The position numbers and the translations under genes are program-made. A stretch of DNA of 64,000 nt. Source: Phreatobacter oligotrophus. Lineage in GTDB: Bacteria; Pseudomonadota; Alphaproteobacteria; Rhizobiales; Phreatobacteraceae. The stretch is from the NCBI RefSeq assembly GCF_003046185.1, contig NZ_PZZL01000007.1, forward strand, positions 1 to 64,000, read 5' to 3'. The notes under the pieces are model-generated. The model made no database searches. It saw nothing but the letters and a program-made list of their open reading frames with translations, and was not told the DNA's origin. Of the stretch, positions 1 to 7,517 are shown piece after piece. Each line of letters begins with the position of its first letter. Positions within the stretch are counted from its first letter, which is position 1.

Positions 1-91
1 CGCCCAGGAGGCTCGCGGGGTACCAGCCGCAGATCCTCAATAGCCCATCGGCCTTAGACAGGAGGCTCCAACTTCTAAGTAGGATGGAGCC

Positions 92-421
92 ATGATGAGC
101 AAGACGACGAACAAGTTTTCACCTGAGGTCCGCGAGCGGGCGGTGGGGCTGGTGCTCGACCAGGAGGGCGAGCACTCCTCGCGCTGGGTCGCCTGTGCCT
201 CGATCGCCGCCAAGATCGGCTGCTCGACCCCCACGCTCCTGGAGTGGGTCAAGCGGGCGGAGATCGATGGCGGGAAGCGCGCTGGCTTTCCCTCCGACGT
301 CGCGGAGAAGCTGAAGGCGCTCGAACGGGAGAACCGCGAGCTGCGTCAGGCCAACGAGATCCTGCGCAAGGCATCTGCTTATTACGCCCAGGCGGAGCTC
401 GACCGCCCGTTCAAACGATGA
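92..421 (+). CDS. IS3-family transposase orfA
   Basis: This 109-residue protein is the DNA-binding half of an IS3-family transposase. Residues 10-60 form the typical helix-turn-helix (SPEVRERAV, then [17 protein letters not shown]), and residues 70-95 are a leucine-zipper-like helix ([20 protein letters not shown]), as expected for this family. The start at 92 follows a GGATGGAG ribosome-binding site; a second ATG is at 95. Its stop overlaps the orfB start as ATGA (418-421). IS3 elements usually make the full transposase by a -1 frameshift in this overlap region. Confidence 0.85.
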   Translation: MMSKTTNKFSPEVRERAVGLVLDQEGEHSSRWVACASIAAKIGCSTPTLLEWVKRAEIDGGKRAGFPSDVAEKLKALERENRELRQANEILRKASAYYAQAELDRPFKR

Positions 422-1323
422 TCGCCTTCATCGACGATCATCGCGACGTCTATGGGGTCGAGCCGATCTGCAAGTTCCTGCCGATCGCCCCGTCGACGTA
501 CTACGCACATCGCGCCCAGCGCCGCGATCCCGCTCGGCGGTCTGGTCGGGCTCAGTGGGACGAGGTGCTGCGCTCAGAGTTCGCCCGGGTCTTCGCCCGG
601 AACTTCGAGGTCTATGGTGTGCGCAAGGTTTGGCGACAGTTGATGCGGGAGGGCGTCGACGTTGGACGCTGCACCGTGGAACGGCTCATGCGCGAGCTGG
701 GTCTGCAAGGCATCATCCGCGGCAAGCCGGCTCGAACGACCATCCAGGACAAGGCCGCCCCTTGTCCACTCGATCACGTCAACCGCGTGTTCCATGCCCC
801 AGCGCCGGATCGTCTGTGGCTCTCGCACTTCACCTACGTCTCGACGTGGTCTGGTTTCGTTTATGTGGCTTTTGTGATCGATGCCTATGCCCGCCGCATC
901 GTGGGATGGCGGGTCAGCCGGACTGCCCATGCCAGCTTCGTTCTAGACGCGCTCGAGCAGGCCCTCCATGAGCGAAGGCCAGCCCGCAAAACTGGGCTCG
1001 TCCACCATAGCGACCGCGGATCGCAATACGTCAGCATCCGCTATACCGAGCGCCTGGCAGAGGCTGGCATTGAACCCTCCGTTGGCAGTGTCGGCGACAG
1101 TTACGACAACGCGCTCGCCGAGACCATCAACGGGCTCTACAAAGCCGAGCTCATCCATCGTCGCGGCCCTTGGCGGAGCTTCGAGGCGGTCGAGTTCGCG
1201 ACGCTCACCTGGGTCGACTGGTTCAACAACCGCCGCCTCCCCGACCCCATCGGTAACATCCCGCCGGCCGAAGCTGAGGAACGCTACTACGCCTCGTTGG
1301 CAGAGACAGCGATGGCCGCATAA
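418..1323 (+). CDS. IS3-family transposase orfB, catalytic Asp replaced by His
   Basis: This is the integrase-like catalytic part (rve/DDE domain) of an IS3 transposase, 301 residues from the ATG at 418. The N-terminal HTH_21-type region (IAPSTYYAH) is followed by the catalytic core. The second Asp (HHSDRGSQY) and the final Glu ([13 protein letters not shown]) are present. The first Asp, normally in LWVSDFTYV, is His here: LWLSHFTYV, encoded by CAC where GAC is expected (positions 826-828). That residue binds catalytic metal, so this copy should be inactive unless another copy supplies enzyme in trans. The frame is otherwise intact, so the change is probably recent. Confidence 0.85.
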   Translation: MIAFIDDHRDVYGVEPICKFLPIAPSTYYAHRAQRRDPARRSGRAQWDEVLRSEFARVFARNFEVYGVRKVWRQLMREGVDVGRCTVERLMRELGLQGIIRGKPARTTIQDKAAPCPLDHVNRVFHAPAPDRLWLSHFTYVSTWSGFVYVAFVIDAYARRIVGWRVSRTAHASFVLDALEQALHERRPARKTGLVHHSDRGSQYVSIRYTERLAEAGIEPSVGSVGDSYDNALAETINGLYKAELIHRRGPWRSFEAVEFATLTWVDWFNNRRLPDPIGNIPPAEAEERYYASLAETAMAA

Positions 1324-1362
1324 CTTACGACAATCGGCCTCCGGCAAAACCGGGGCGGTTCA

Positions 1363-1629
1363 GCCACTGGGGTCAGCGGTGATTGTGGGTGAACGATACA
1401 TCACCATCCCTCATCGCCCAGCGTTGAGCCCGTAGGCTCACAACATCCTGCGAGGGCTCGCAGCACGTCGTCGTCGCAGCGTTGCGGTCACGTCGGAAGC
1501 GGCGACATCGTGCGCCAGCTGAAAGCAGGCGCAGCTCCAATCGAACGCCCCTTTCCCGTTCTGTCCGGCCTTCGCAGCGATACTGGACCCAACATCACCT
1601 TGCGGAATGTTCGAAGCTCGGGAAACTTT
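1363..1629. other. Island DNA with no recognisable gene
   Basis: No ORF in this stretch has a recognisable domain, a good ribosome-binding site and steady high GC at third codon positions. Short frames exist on both strands, but they overlap each other and resemble no family. It reads as leftover sequence beside the IS element. Confidence 0.4.
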
Positions 1630-1683
1630 CAAAGCAGGGTAGCAATCACCCGGAACCAAAGCAGGGTAGCAATCACCCGGAAC
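1630..1683. repeat. Perfect 27-bp tandem duplication
   Basis: Two identical 27-bp units, each beginning CAAAGCAGGGTAG and ending ACCCGGAAC, lie head to tail at 1630-1656 and 1657-1683 with no mismatch. They end immediately before the stop codon of the minus-strand small gene at 1685. The period is a multiple of three, but no convincing coding frame runs through the repeat. An exact copy suggests a recent slippage event. Confidence 0.9.
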
Positions 1684-1684
1684 T

Positions 1685-2053
1685 TCATGGCCCCAAGCTT
1701 ACAGTACGCAAAACTCGACCACGTTCAGCGACGGGATGACGAAGGGCGGACGGGATACGAAGAGGGCTGGCGGTTGTCTCTCGCGATTTCCTCTCGGCCC
1801 TCAGACCAAACATTCGCTCAAGGTCGCCAGGAATAAGCCCTTCAATAACGTGAACCGTTGCCGGGCCGTAGCGTCCTCTCCCGATGTCCATGGTGCGACT
1901 GAAAGCAACGGCCCCTGCATGGTTCCGCGCGAGCCTTCGTGCGATGAGAATTGCTGCTTGTGGGGAAGAGGCAGCCTCCTCAGCAACCGGTGCCAGGTCG
2001 CCGTCACGAACGACCCCGAATGCCACTACGGCATGATAGCGAACTCTACTCAT
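1685..2053 (-). CDS. Small conserved protein of unknown function
   Basis: The predicted product has 122 residues. Its first 80 or so, with the core SRVRYHAVVAF, then ARRLARNHAGAVAFSRTMD and GPATVHVIEG, resemble small uncharacterised proteins common in Hyphomicrobiales, where the phrase AGAVAFSRTGD recurs. The start at 2053 is chosen because GAGGGG precedes it at a suitable distance; the longer frame upstream looks like noise. The last 35 residues are Arg-rich and may be an extension created when the original stop was lost. Function is unknown and the gene lies within the island. The family link comes from memory of similar proteins, not from a search. Confidence 0.5.
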   Translation of the reverse strand: MSRVRYHAVVAFGVVRDGDLAPVAEEAASSPQAAILIARRLARNHAGAVAFSRTMDIGRGRYGPATVHVIEGLIPGDLERMFGLRAERKSRETTASPLRIPSALRHPVAERGRVLRTVSLGP

Positions 2054-2363
2054 ACGCGACCCCTCGCGATTAGAACAAAACGAGAACATATCCCAACGCT
2101 GGTGCGGCAGAGTCAATGCGGTCACCGAAGGTCTGGCGTCTCTGCTGACACGCCATGGACCAGCGCGTCGGCACCCGCAGCCAGCCAAGGCAAAGAAATG
2201 GACCGCAATGGTCGCCTCTCCTACTCGCCGTTTGGAGATCCTTAGAAATCGCAATCCCCCGAAACCGCGTCCTCGCCCGAAGCGTCAAAGCACTGTTGGC
2301 GGGCCGCGGTGCAACAGATCATGCAACGTTATCAGCAAGACGAGCAAAGTAAGCCAAAGGGGC
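2054..2363. other. No gene recognised
   Basis: Only short overlapping frames are present, none with a recognisable domain. This stretch holds the upstream region of the minus-strand small gene starting at 2053, including its GAGGGG ribosome-binding site. Confidence 0.4.
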
Positions 2364-2393
2364 TGAACCAGCAGGAAAGACACGTCCTAAGCG
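2364..2393 (+). promoter_or_regulatory. Possible RpoE (ECF11)-type promoter inside the island
   Basis: TGAACC at 2364-2369 is followed after exactly 18 bp by TAAGCG at 2388-2393. This is the layout of the three promoters in the rpoE-chrR cluster of this window (TGAACC or TGATCC, N18, TAAGR or TAAAG). Unlike those three, no obvious gene begins just downstream; a 27-codon hydrophobic ORF starts at 2559. A chance match is possible. Confidence 0.3.
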
Positions 2394-2558
2394 CGCAAAC
2401 GTCCCCTCAACAGGCTGTGTCAGCAATGGCCTTGAACTCCCCCTTGTCGATCGTTTGGGGCCCCGGCGTGGCTTGTTCGTGATCGCCTGAACAAGGAAAC
2501 AGGCTTGGATAAATGACAATGGTCATCCAACATCGATGGAGAGGTTCTGAGCCGCACG

Positions 2559-2642
2559 ATGCCTTGGCAACTCGTTGTAGTCCCCGTCACGCTGGTGGCG
2601 CTGGCCTGCCTGATCCTCTGGAGCTTGCCGGCCATCCAGTGA
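2559..2642 (+). CDS. Possible 27-residue single-span membrane peptide
   Basis: ATG at 2559 opens a short frame whose product is almost entirely hydrophobic: MPWQLVVVPVTLVALACL, then ILWSLPAIQ. This could form one transmembrane helix. The nearest purine-rich sequence (GGAGAGG) is about 14 nt upstream, rather far for a ribosome-binding site. It lies about 165 nt downstream of a candidate RpoE-type promoter. No family is recognised. It could be a stress-induced micropeptide or simply a chance frame. Confidence 0.2.
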   Translation: MPWQLVVVPVTLVALACLILWSLPAIQ

Positions 2643-3053
2643 CGGAGGCCGAGTGCCGGTCAGGGGTAATCAAAAGGCCGATCTCGCAGTGACAATCACA
2701 GTGACCGCGGCAGGTCTCATTCGTCCTTTGCCCCGTCATGTTAGTCCCCATTTTGACAGGCGGAAGGGGCAAAGACTTCGAAAGGATTGGTACCTTTTCG
2801 TCAGTGAAAGCCCGCCACGCCAGCCGAGCGGGTGGGAGAGGCGTCCAAGTCTTACAACTCGGAAGAACCTACCGGCAGTGCGTCATTCTTTTTGAACGCG
2901 CGCAGCCTGATAACCGACAAGATGCGGCTGATCGACACGGTACAGCTACGGTGAACTGAGATACGTCTCGGCTTCAGCATCGGGGGCTGTGTCTTTTGAC
3001 GTTGCCGGCATCCATGGATGTTGGTGACTGCCAGTGACCTCCAGGAGGTGATG
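2643..3053. other. No gene recognised upstream of the histidine kinase
   Basis: Frames of 60-80 codons occur on both strands but overlap one another and show no known domain. This stretch is the upstream region of the kinase gene; its only clear signal is the AGGAGG ribosome-binding site at 3043-3048. Confidence 0.4.
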
Positions 3054-4547
3054 ATGGAAAGCGTTCTCCTTTATCTCTTCGGCGCGGCTTCGTTCATCCC
3101 TCACGGCTACTGCCTTCTTTGGCGGCCCGATCTGGTTGCCATGCACGCTTTTGGCGATGCATTCACGGCTCTAGCCTATTTCCTAATCCCTGCCGCGATT
3201 GTCTATTTTCTGCGAAAGCGACGGCACGATCTTCGCCGAGAGCACTTCGGCATCGCCACCCTTTTTGCAGCCTTCATCATCGCATGCGCCGTGACCCATG
3301 TCGCCAACCTGTTGACCTTATGGTGGCCGTTCTATGGGCTCCAGGGCCTCATTAAGGTGGCCACAGCCATCATATCTCTGGCCACGGCTGGGCTGATTTG
3401 GCAGCTGATGCCAGGACTGCTGGCGCTTCCGTCCCCGGCGGACCTTGAGCGCGCCAATGAGGCGTTGCGGTCCGAGGTCAATGCCAAGAACGACGCCCTG
3501 GCGCAGCTTCGCGAGGCTCAGGCCTCGCTCGAAGGCAAAGTAGCAGAACGTACCGAACAGCTGACAAGGCTAAACCAGCGGTTTGAGCTGGCCCTCGCAA
3601 ACTCCGGCATCACCGTGTTCGAGCAGGATTCAGAGCTGCGCTACGTCTGGATCTACAACGCTCCCACGGAACTGGCGGAAACCGAGATCGTCGGGCGCAA
3701 TGAAGTCGAGGTCCTGCCACTGCCAGCCGCCACCCAGGCCGCAGCAGTGAAGAACGAGGCAATGCGTTCAGGTCGCCGCCAGGAGGCTGAAGTAATGGTG
3801 ACGATGCCATCCGGCGCCCATTGGTACGATTTGCGCGTTGAACCGCTGGCGCAAGGGCTCGGTCAGGGCGTCATGTGCGTAGCGATCGATGTGACGGCGC
3901 GCAAAAGGGCTGAGGAGCAGTTGCGGCTCGTGATGCACGAGATGGTCCACCGCGTTAAAAATGTATTCGCGGTCGTCAACAGTATCATGTCGCAGACGGC
4001 CCGCCGGGCGAAGTCCATCACCGAATTCACCACAGATTTTTCGGAGCGTGTTCTGGCCCTGTCACGCGGTCACGATCAACTGGTGCGAGAACAGTGGCAA
4101 TCGGCAAGCCTTGGCTCAATTGCCGAAGCCGTTATCGCTCCCCTCGTCGGAAAGGAGAGCTTCACCACGCGGGTGAGTATCGACGGGCCGGAAGTGGGAC
4201 TAGATAGCTCTCAGGTGCAAAACTTCGCATTGGCTTTTCACGAGCTTACAACAAACTCGCTGAAGCATGGTGCCCTGTCTGCTACTGCAGGAAGGGTTCG
4301 TTTGACCTGGTCAGTCAGTCCTTCGATCGATGGCCCAGAACTCAAGCTTCGCTGGGAGGAGACCGGAGGCCCACCAGTGGCGGCGCCCACTCAACAAGGC
4401 TTCGGCCGCCTGATGGTCGAAACTCTGGTACCCCGAGGGCTTGGGGGCAAAGGCGTGCTGGAGTTCGCTCGCTCAGGCGTCTTGTGGACTCTGACTATGC
4501 CGCTAAAGCGCGTCGACATCGCTCTCTATCCGCAAGATCGCAAATGA
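3054..4547 (+). CDS. Ethylene-receptor-like HWE histidine kinase
   Basis: This 497-residue sensor kinase has three N-terminal membrane helices (residues about 1-125), a coiled coil (131-173), a PAS domain (174-278) and an HWE kinase core. The membrane part resembles the ethylene-binding domain of plant ETR1 and cyanobacterial receptors: Asp35 and Tyr42 in DAFTALAYF, and Cys78 and His82 in CAVTH. These have the same spacing as ETR1 Asp25/Tyr32 and the copper ligands Cys65/His69. The phosphoacceptor is His299 (VHRVKN); the HWE signature appears as FHELTTNSLKHG (396-406) and the WEE at 434. AGGAGG five bases before 3054 decides the start. No response regulator is adjacent. Ethylene sensing is inferred; another small ligand or a redox signal is possible. 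Confidence 0.8.
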   Translation: MESVLLYLFGAASFIPHGYCLLWRPDLVAMHAFGDAFTALAYFLIPAAIVYFLRKRRHDLRREHFGIATLFAAFIIACAVTHVANLLTLWWPFYGLQGLIKVATAIISLATAGLIWQLMPGLLALPSPADLERANEALRSEVNAKNDALAQLREAQASLEGKVAERTEQLTRLNQRFELALANSGITVFEQDSELRYVWIYNAPTELAETEIVGRNEVEVLPLPAATQAAAVKNEAMRSGRRQEAEVMVTMPSGAHWYDLRVEPLAQGLGQGVMCVAIDVTARKRAEEQLRLVMHEMVHRVKNVFAVVNSIMSQTARRAKSITEFTTDFSERVLALSRGHDQLVREQWQSASLGSIAEAVIAPLVGKESFTTRVSIDGPEVGLDSSQVQNFALAFHELTTNSLKHGALSATAGRVRLTWSVSPSIDGPELKLRWEETGGPPVAAPTQQGFGRLMVETLVPRGLGGKGVLEFARSGVLWTLTMPLKRVDIALYPQDRK

Positions 4548-5014
4548 CCGCCGCCCGACGACAACTACATGGCTTTGCCTGCTGCGCTGAGGCAGGAACG
4601 AAAGCCCACTGCTGGCGCGGGCCATAGGCCCGGGTGGTCCAGACTTGGCGATCGGTCTTAGCGCAGCTCCACACCACCTCGCCGCAGCTACTGCACTTTC
4701 TGGGTAGCCGGGTTTGCCTCCCGAACGAGGCGGCCGAGCTTGCGGAACCGAGTCGTTGCCCTCAATCGGAAGGCCCTGCTCAGCGAGCAAACGCGTTCGG
4801 GATCTTCGGCGAAAGAACCTGTTCGGTCGAACACACTCGCGTTCGTCATTTGATGTCGGTGTAGCTGCGGCGGTGTGTATTGGAGCCACCCTGATTGCTG
4901 GCACTAGCCGATTGACGAACGACGCCTGATGTCCCAACGCGATTTTGTCGTCTTCTCAAAACTGACCCCAAAAACTCACTCAAAATACCCGTAACACATT
5001 GATAATTAACGATG
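4548..5014. other. No gene recognised between the kinase and the island end
   Basis: A minus-strand frame of 144 codons (4503-4937) overlaps the kinase gene end and resembles no protein; plus-strand frames are shorter. GC content falls noticeably at 4960-5040, in keeping with transposon-end DNA. The stretch probably holds only the subterminal part of the island. Confidence 0.4.
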
Positions 5015-5071
5015 GTAGATGTCAACTGTCTCACTTAAGTTGCAATGTCTCAGTTACAGTGTAATTTCTCA
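5015..5071 (-). repeat. Three tandem 19-bp repeats at the island/comM junction
   Basis: Read on the minus strand from the comM side, the units are TGAGAAATTACACTGTAAC (5071-5053), TGAGACATTGCAACTTAAG (5052-5034) and TGAGACAGTTGACATCTAC (5033-5015). Each starts with TGAGAMA, and they follow each other with no gap. The first begins exactly where the comM coding match stops. Ends carrying several spaced transposase-binding sites are typical of Tn7-like, Tn5053-like and Mu-like elements. The repeats are seen directly; the binding role is inferred. Confidence 0.7.
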
Positions 5072-5907
5072 ACGAGGGCGGCCATGGAGGCGGAATGATG
5101 CGGATTGCGGAAGGGGCGGCGCGTCGTCAGCTGCCCACCCTCGAGTTCGCCAGCCACCGAATGGATCATCGAGACCTCGAGCAGCTCGGCCGGCGTTAGT
5201 GGCGGCAGGATCGAGGGCATGCGGCTCGCCAGCATGGACTTTCCCGAGCCCGGCGGGCCGTTCATCAGGAGCGCATGGCCGCCGGCAGCCGCGATCTCCA
5301 GCGCACGCTTCGCGCTCTCCTGCCCCTTGATGTCGCGCAGGTCCGCCAGCGGTGCATCGGCCGTGCGGATGCCCGGTTTCGGCCGCGACAGGACCTGCGT
5401 GCCGCGGAAATGGTTGGCGAGTTGCACGAGGCTGTCCGGCGCCAGCACCTCGACATCCTCGCCCGCCCAGGCCGCTTCCGGCCCGCAGGCCGCCGGGCAG
5501 ATGACACCGAGGCCGAGGGCGTTGGCGGCCATGGCGGCCGGCAGAACCCCGGCGACCGGTGTGATGCGGCCATCGAGCGCGAGCTCGCCGAGGACGACAA
5601 AGCCCGCCAGCGCATCGGACGGAATGGCGCCGATGGCCGCCATGAGCCCGAGGGCGATGGGCAGATCGAAATGCGAGCCTTCCTTCGGCAGGTCGGCCGG
5701 TGCGAGGTTCACCGTGATGCGCTTGCCCGGCAGGGCGAGGCCCGAGGCCACCAGTGCGGACCGCACGCGCTCGCGCGCCTCGCTGACGGCCTTGTCCGGC
5801 AGGCCGACGATGTTGAAGACGATCTGGCCCGAGAGGACATGGACCTGGACATCGACGGCCTTGGCCTCGATCCCCTCGAATGCGACGGTCGCCACACGCT
5901 GCACCAT
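5050..5907 (-). pseudogene. comM: comM/yifB interrupted by island insertion (5' part)
   Basis: The family (YifB/ComM, Mg-chelatase-like AAA+ helicase) promotes branch migration during natural transformation and is usually about 500 residues. Here 279 native residues remain: the Lon-type N-terminal domain (from VQRVATVAFEGIEAKAVDV), the chelatase-linked region, Walker A GPPGSGKS (217-224) and the motif FRNPHHSASMAALV. After that the frame enters the island and stops at 5050 following six foreign residues. The Walker B region, sensor motifs and C-terminal domain are missing, so the product cannot be a working helicase. The start at 5907 has a GGAGGTGG ribosome-binding site. The gene follows gshB on the same strand. 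Confidence 0.9.
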
Positions 5908-6188
5908 CTGCCACCTCCGCGCACCATCATGCACGTTTCGGTTGCAAGAACAATAAGGGAACATCCGAATGGTGTTTCTTTTTTGTTCTGATCAGACTTG
6001 GGGCATCGGACAGCTGACAGAGGGAGCGATCAGCGGAAAGACGAATTTCTCCGGGCGGCTGCGATCAAGACACCGCGCGGGCGGCGTATTGCGCGGGACG
6101 TCAAGGACAAGCGTCGATCGATTCTCCGAAGCGACCGCCTGGAGAGCCGATGACGCTGGCGTGGAGCGGAATGCCCGGCGTGCCGCCC

Positions 6189-7127
6189 TCAGCGGCGGCG
6201 CTCGATCGCCTCCCAGACGGTCGCGGCGATGTCCGGGCCACCCAGGCGGCGGATGGCGCGGATGCCGGTCGGGGCCGTGACGTTGATCTCGGTGAGATTG
6301 CCGCCGATCACGTCGATGCCGGCGAGGATGATGCCCTGGGCCTTGAGGTCGGGCCCGATGGTCTCGCAGATCTCGCGCTCGCGCGGGGTCAGCATGGTGG
6401 TCTCGGCAGCGCCGCCGCGGACCATGTTGGAGCGGAGGTCGTCGGCGGCGGGAACGCGGTTGACGGCGCCGGCGAAGACGCCGTCGACGAGGATGATGCG
6501 CTTGTCGCCGTCGCGCACGGCGGGAAGGTAGTGCTGGATCACCCAGGGTTCGCGGGTCAGCGCCGCGAAAGTGTCGAGGAAGGAGCCGAAATTCTCGTCA
6601 CCCTCGCGGATGCGGAAGACGCCGGCGCCGCCATGGCCGTAGAGCGGCTTCATCACGATGTCGCCGACCTCCTTGCGGAAGGCGCGGATGGCGTCGAAGT
6701 CGCGCGTCACCAGCGTCTTCGGCATGAGCTGGGGGAAGCGGGTGACGAAGATCTTCTCCGGCGCGTTGCGCACGCTGGTGGGGTCGTTCACGACGAGCGT
6801 GCGCGGGTGGACGCGCTCGAGGAAGTGCGTCGCGGTGATGTAGTGCAGGTCGAAGGGCGGATCCTGCCGCATCAGGATCACGTCGAAGGCGTCGAGGCGC
6901 TGGCGCGCGCCCTCGCCGAGGGTGAAATGGTCGCCCTCGACGTCGCGGACCGTGACGGGATGGACGTGGGCCGTCGGCTCGCCGTCGCGCATGGCGAGCG
7001 AATCGGGGTGGTAATAGTGCAGCGCATGGCCGCGCGCCTGAGCCTCCAGCATCAGCGCAAAGCCGGAATCCCCCCGGATCTTGATGGAGGCCAGCGGGTC
7101 GGTCTGGATGGCGACCTTGAGGCTCAT
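6189..7127 (-). CDS. gshB: Glutathione synthetase
   Basis: GshB (EC 6.3.2.3) joins gamma-glutamylcysteine and glycine with ATP, the second step of glutathione synthesis in the cytoplasm. The 312-residue length is normal. The N-terminal substrate domain ([34 protein letters not shown]) is followed by an ATP-grasp domain with [14 protein letters not shown] and the metal-binding C-terminal part ([19 protein letters not shown]). An AAAGGA site precedes the ATG at 7127. It lies between yraN and comM, 12 bp downstream of yraN, and is probably cotranscribed with rsmI and yraN. Confidence 0.97.
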   Translation of the reverse strand: MSLKVAIQTDPLASIKIRGDSGFALMLEAQARGHALHYYHPDSLAMRDGEPTAHVHPVTVRDVEGDHFTLGEGARQRLDAFDVILMRQDPPFDLHYITATHFLERVHPRTLVVNDPTSVRNAPEKIFVTRFPQLMPKTLVTRDFDAIRAFRKEVGDIVMKPLYGHGGAGVFRIREGDENFGSFLDTFAALTREPWVIQHYLPAVRDGDKRIILVDGVFAGAVNRVPAADDLRSNMVRGGAAETTMLTPREREICETIGPDLKAQGIILAGIDVIGGNLTEINVTAPTGIRAIRRLGGPDIAATVWEAIERRR

Positions 7128-7139
7128 GAGGCATTCCTT

Positions 7140-7517
7140 TCAGACGTCGGCATCGAACGCGCCCTCTATATGGCGAGGCCAGCCGCCCTGCGATACCAGG
7201 ATCATGTCGTAGCGCCTATGACCACGGGCCTGGTGCGGGTGTCGCGCCAGATAGGCATCGGCCGCAGCGGTGATCCGGCGACGCTGGGGCGCGGCGAGCG
7301 CGAGTTCCGCAAGATCCATGGAGGCGCGGGCCTTGACCTCGACGAAGACCACCACGTCGCCGCGCCGGGCGATGATGTCGATCTCGGCCCCGGCGCCGCG
7401 CCAGCGGCGGGCGAGGATGCGATAGCCCTTGGCGAGGAGCAGCAGCATGGCGAAGCCCTCGGCGACGCGGCCGCGCGCCACCGCGGCGGTGCGGCGCGGA
7501 TCGGCCTCGCGCCTCAC
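7140..7517 (-). CDS. yraN: YraN family endonuclease-like protein (UPF0102)
   Basis: This 125-residue protein belongs to the UPF0102/YraN family, which has a restriction-endonuclease-like fold but no firmly established role. The family signature is seen as GYRILARRWRGAGAEIDIIARRG and VVFVEVKAR, containing the E-x-D and E-x-K residues of the nuclease fold. The start is a GTG at 7517 that overlaps the rsmI stop as GTGA, so translation is likely coupled. The rsmI-yraN neighbourhood is conserved in many proteobacteria (yraL-yraM-yraN in Escherichia coli). Confidence 0.92.
   Translation of the reverse strand: MRREADPRRTAAVARGRVAEGFAMLLLLAKGYRILARRWRGAGAEIDIIARRGDVVVFVEVKARASMDLAELALAAPQRRRITAAADAYLARHPHQARGHRRYDMILVSQGGWPRHIEGAFDADV

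Larger units (their letters stand above)
41..1362 (+). mobile_element. IS3-family insertion sequence, probably defective
   Basis: Two overlapping ORFs in the IS3 layout (a helix-turn-helix orfA and an integrase-type orfB) fill about 1.3 kb. The ends are approximate. The right end (1337-1362) read on the minus strand starts TGAACCGCCCCGG and ends CCGGAGGC. The left end near 41-66 ends AGGAGGC and matches it at roughly half of its positions. No flanking target duplication was found: CAA lies to the left and GCC to the right. The copy is probably unable to move by itself because its transposase lacks the first catalytic Asp. Confidence 0.55.
1..5071. mobile_element. One end of a genomic island inserted in comM
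   Basis: Everything left of 5071 is foreign to comM: the comM reading frame is intact from 5907 down to about 5072 and then runs into unrelated sequence. The stretch carries an IS3 element, small or unknown ORFs, a long gene-poor part and a histidine kinase, in contrast to the tightly packed genes on the other side. The junction bears three tandem 19-bp repeats (5015-5071), which suggests the end of a transposon with several transposase-binding sites. Tn7-like elements of the Tn6022/AbaR type are known to use comM as target. No transposition genes of that type lie in the visible part, so the other end and the transposase must be outside the window. The element type is inferred. Confidence 0.5.

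Noticed and set aside
2653-2959. Two overlapping plus-strand ORFs of 80 and 73 codons upstream of the kinase
   Set aside because: They overlap in different frames, with no recognised domain and mixed codon use; neither could be preferred.
4503-4937. A 144-residue minus-strand ORF in the island
   Set aside because: It overlaps the kinase gene end, resembles no protein and has no clear ribosome-binding site.
4931-4968. Tn3-family terminal repeat, because the minus strand reads GGGGTCAGTTTTGAGAAG
   Set aside because: Tn3 ends often begin GGGGTC, but the inner end does not fit the usual TAAG, no partner repeat is visible and no Tn3 transposase or resolvase is present.
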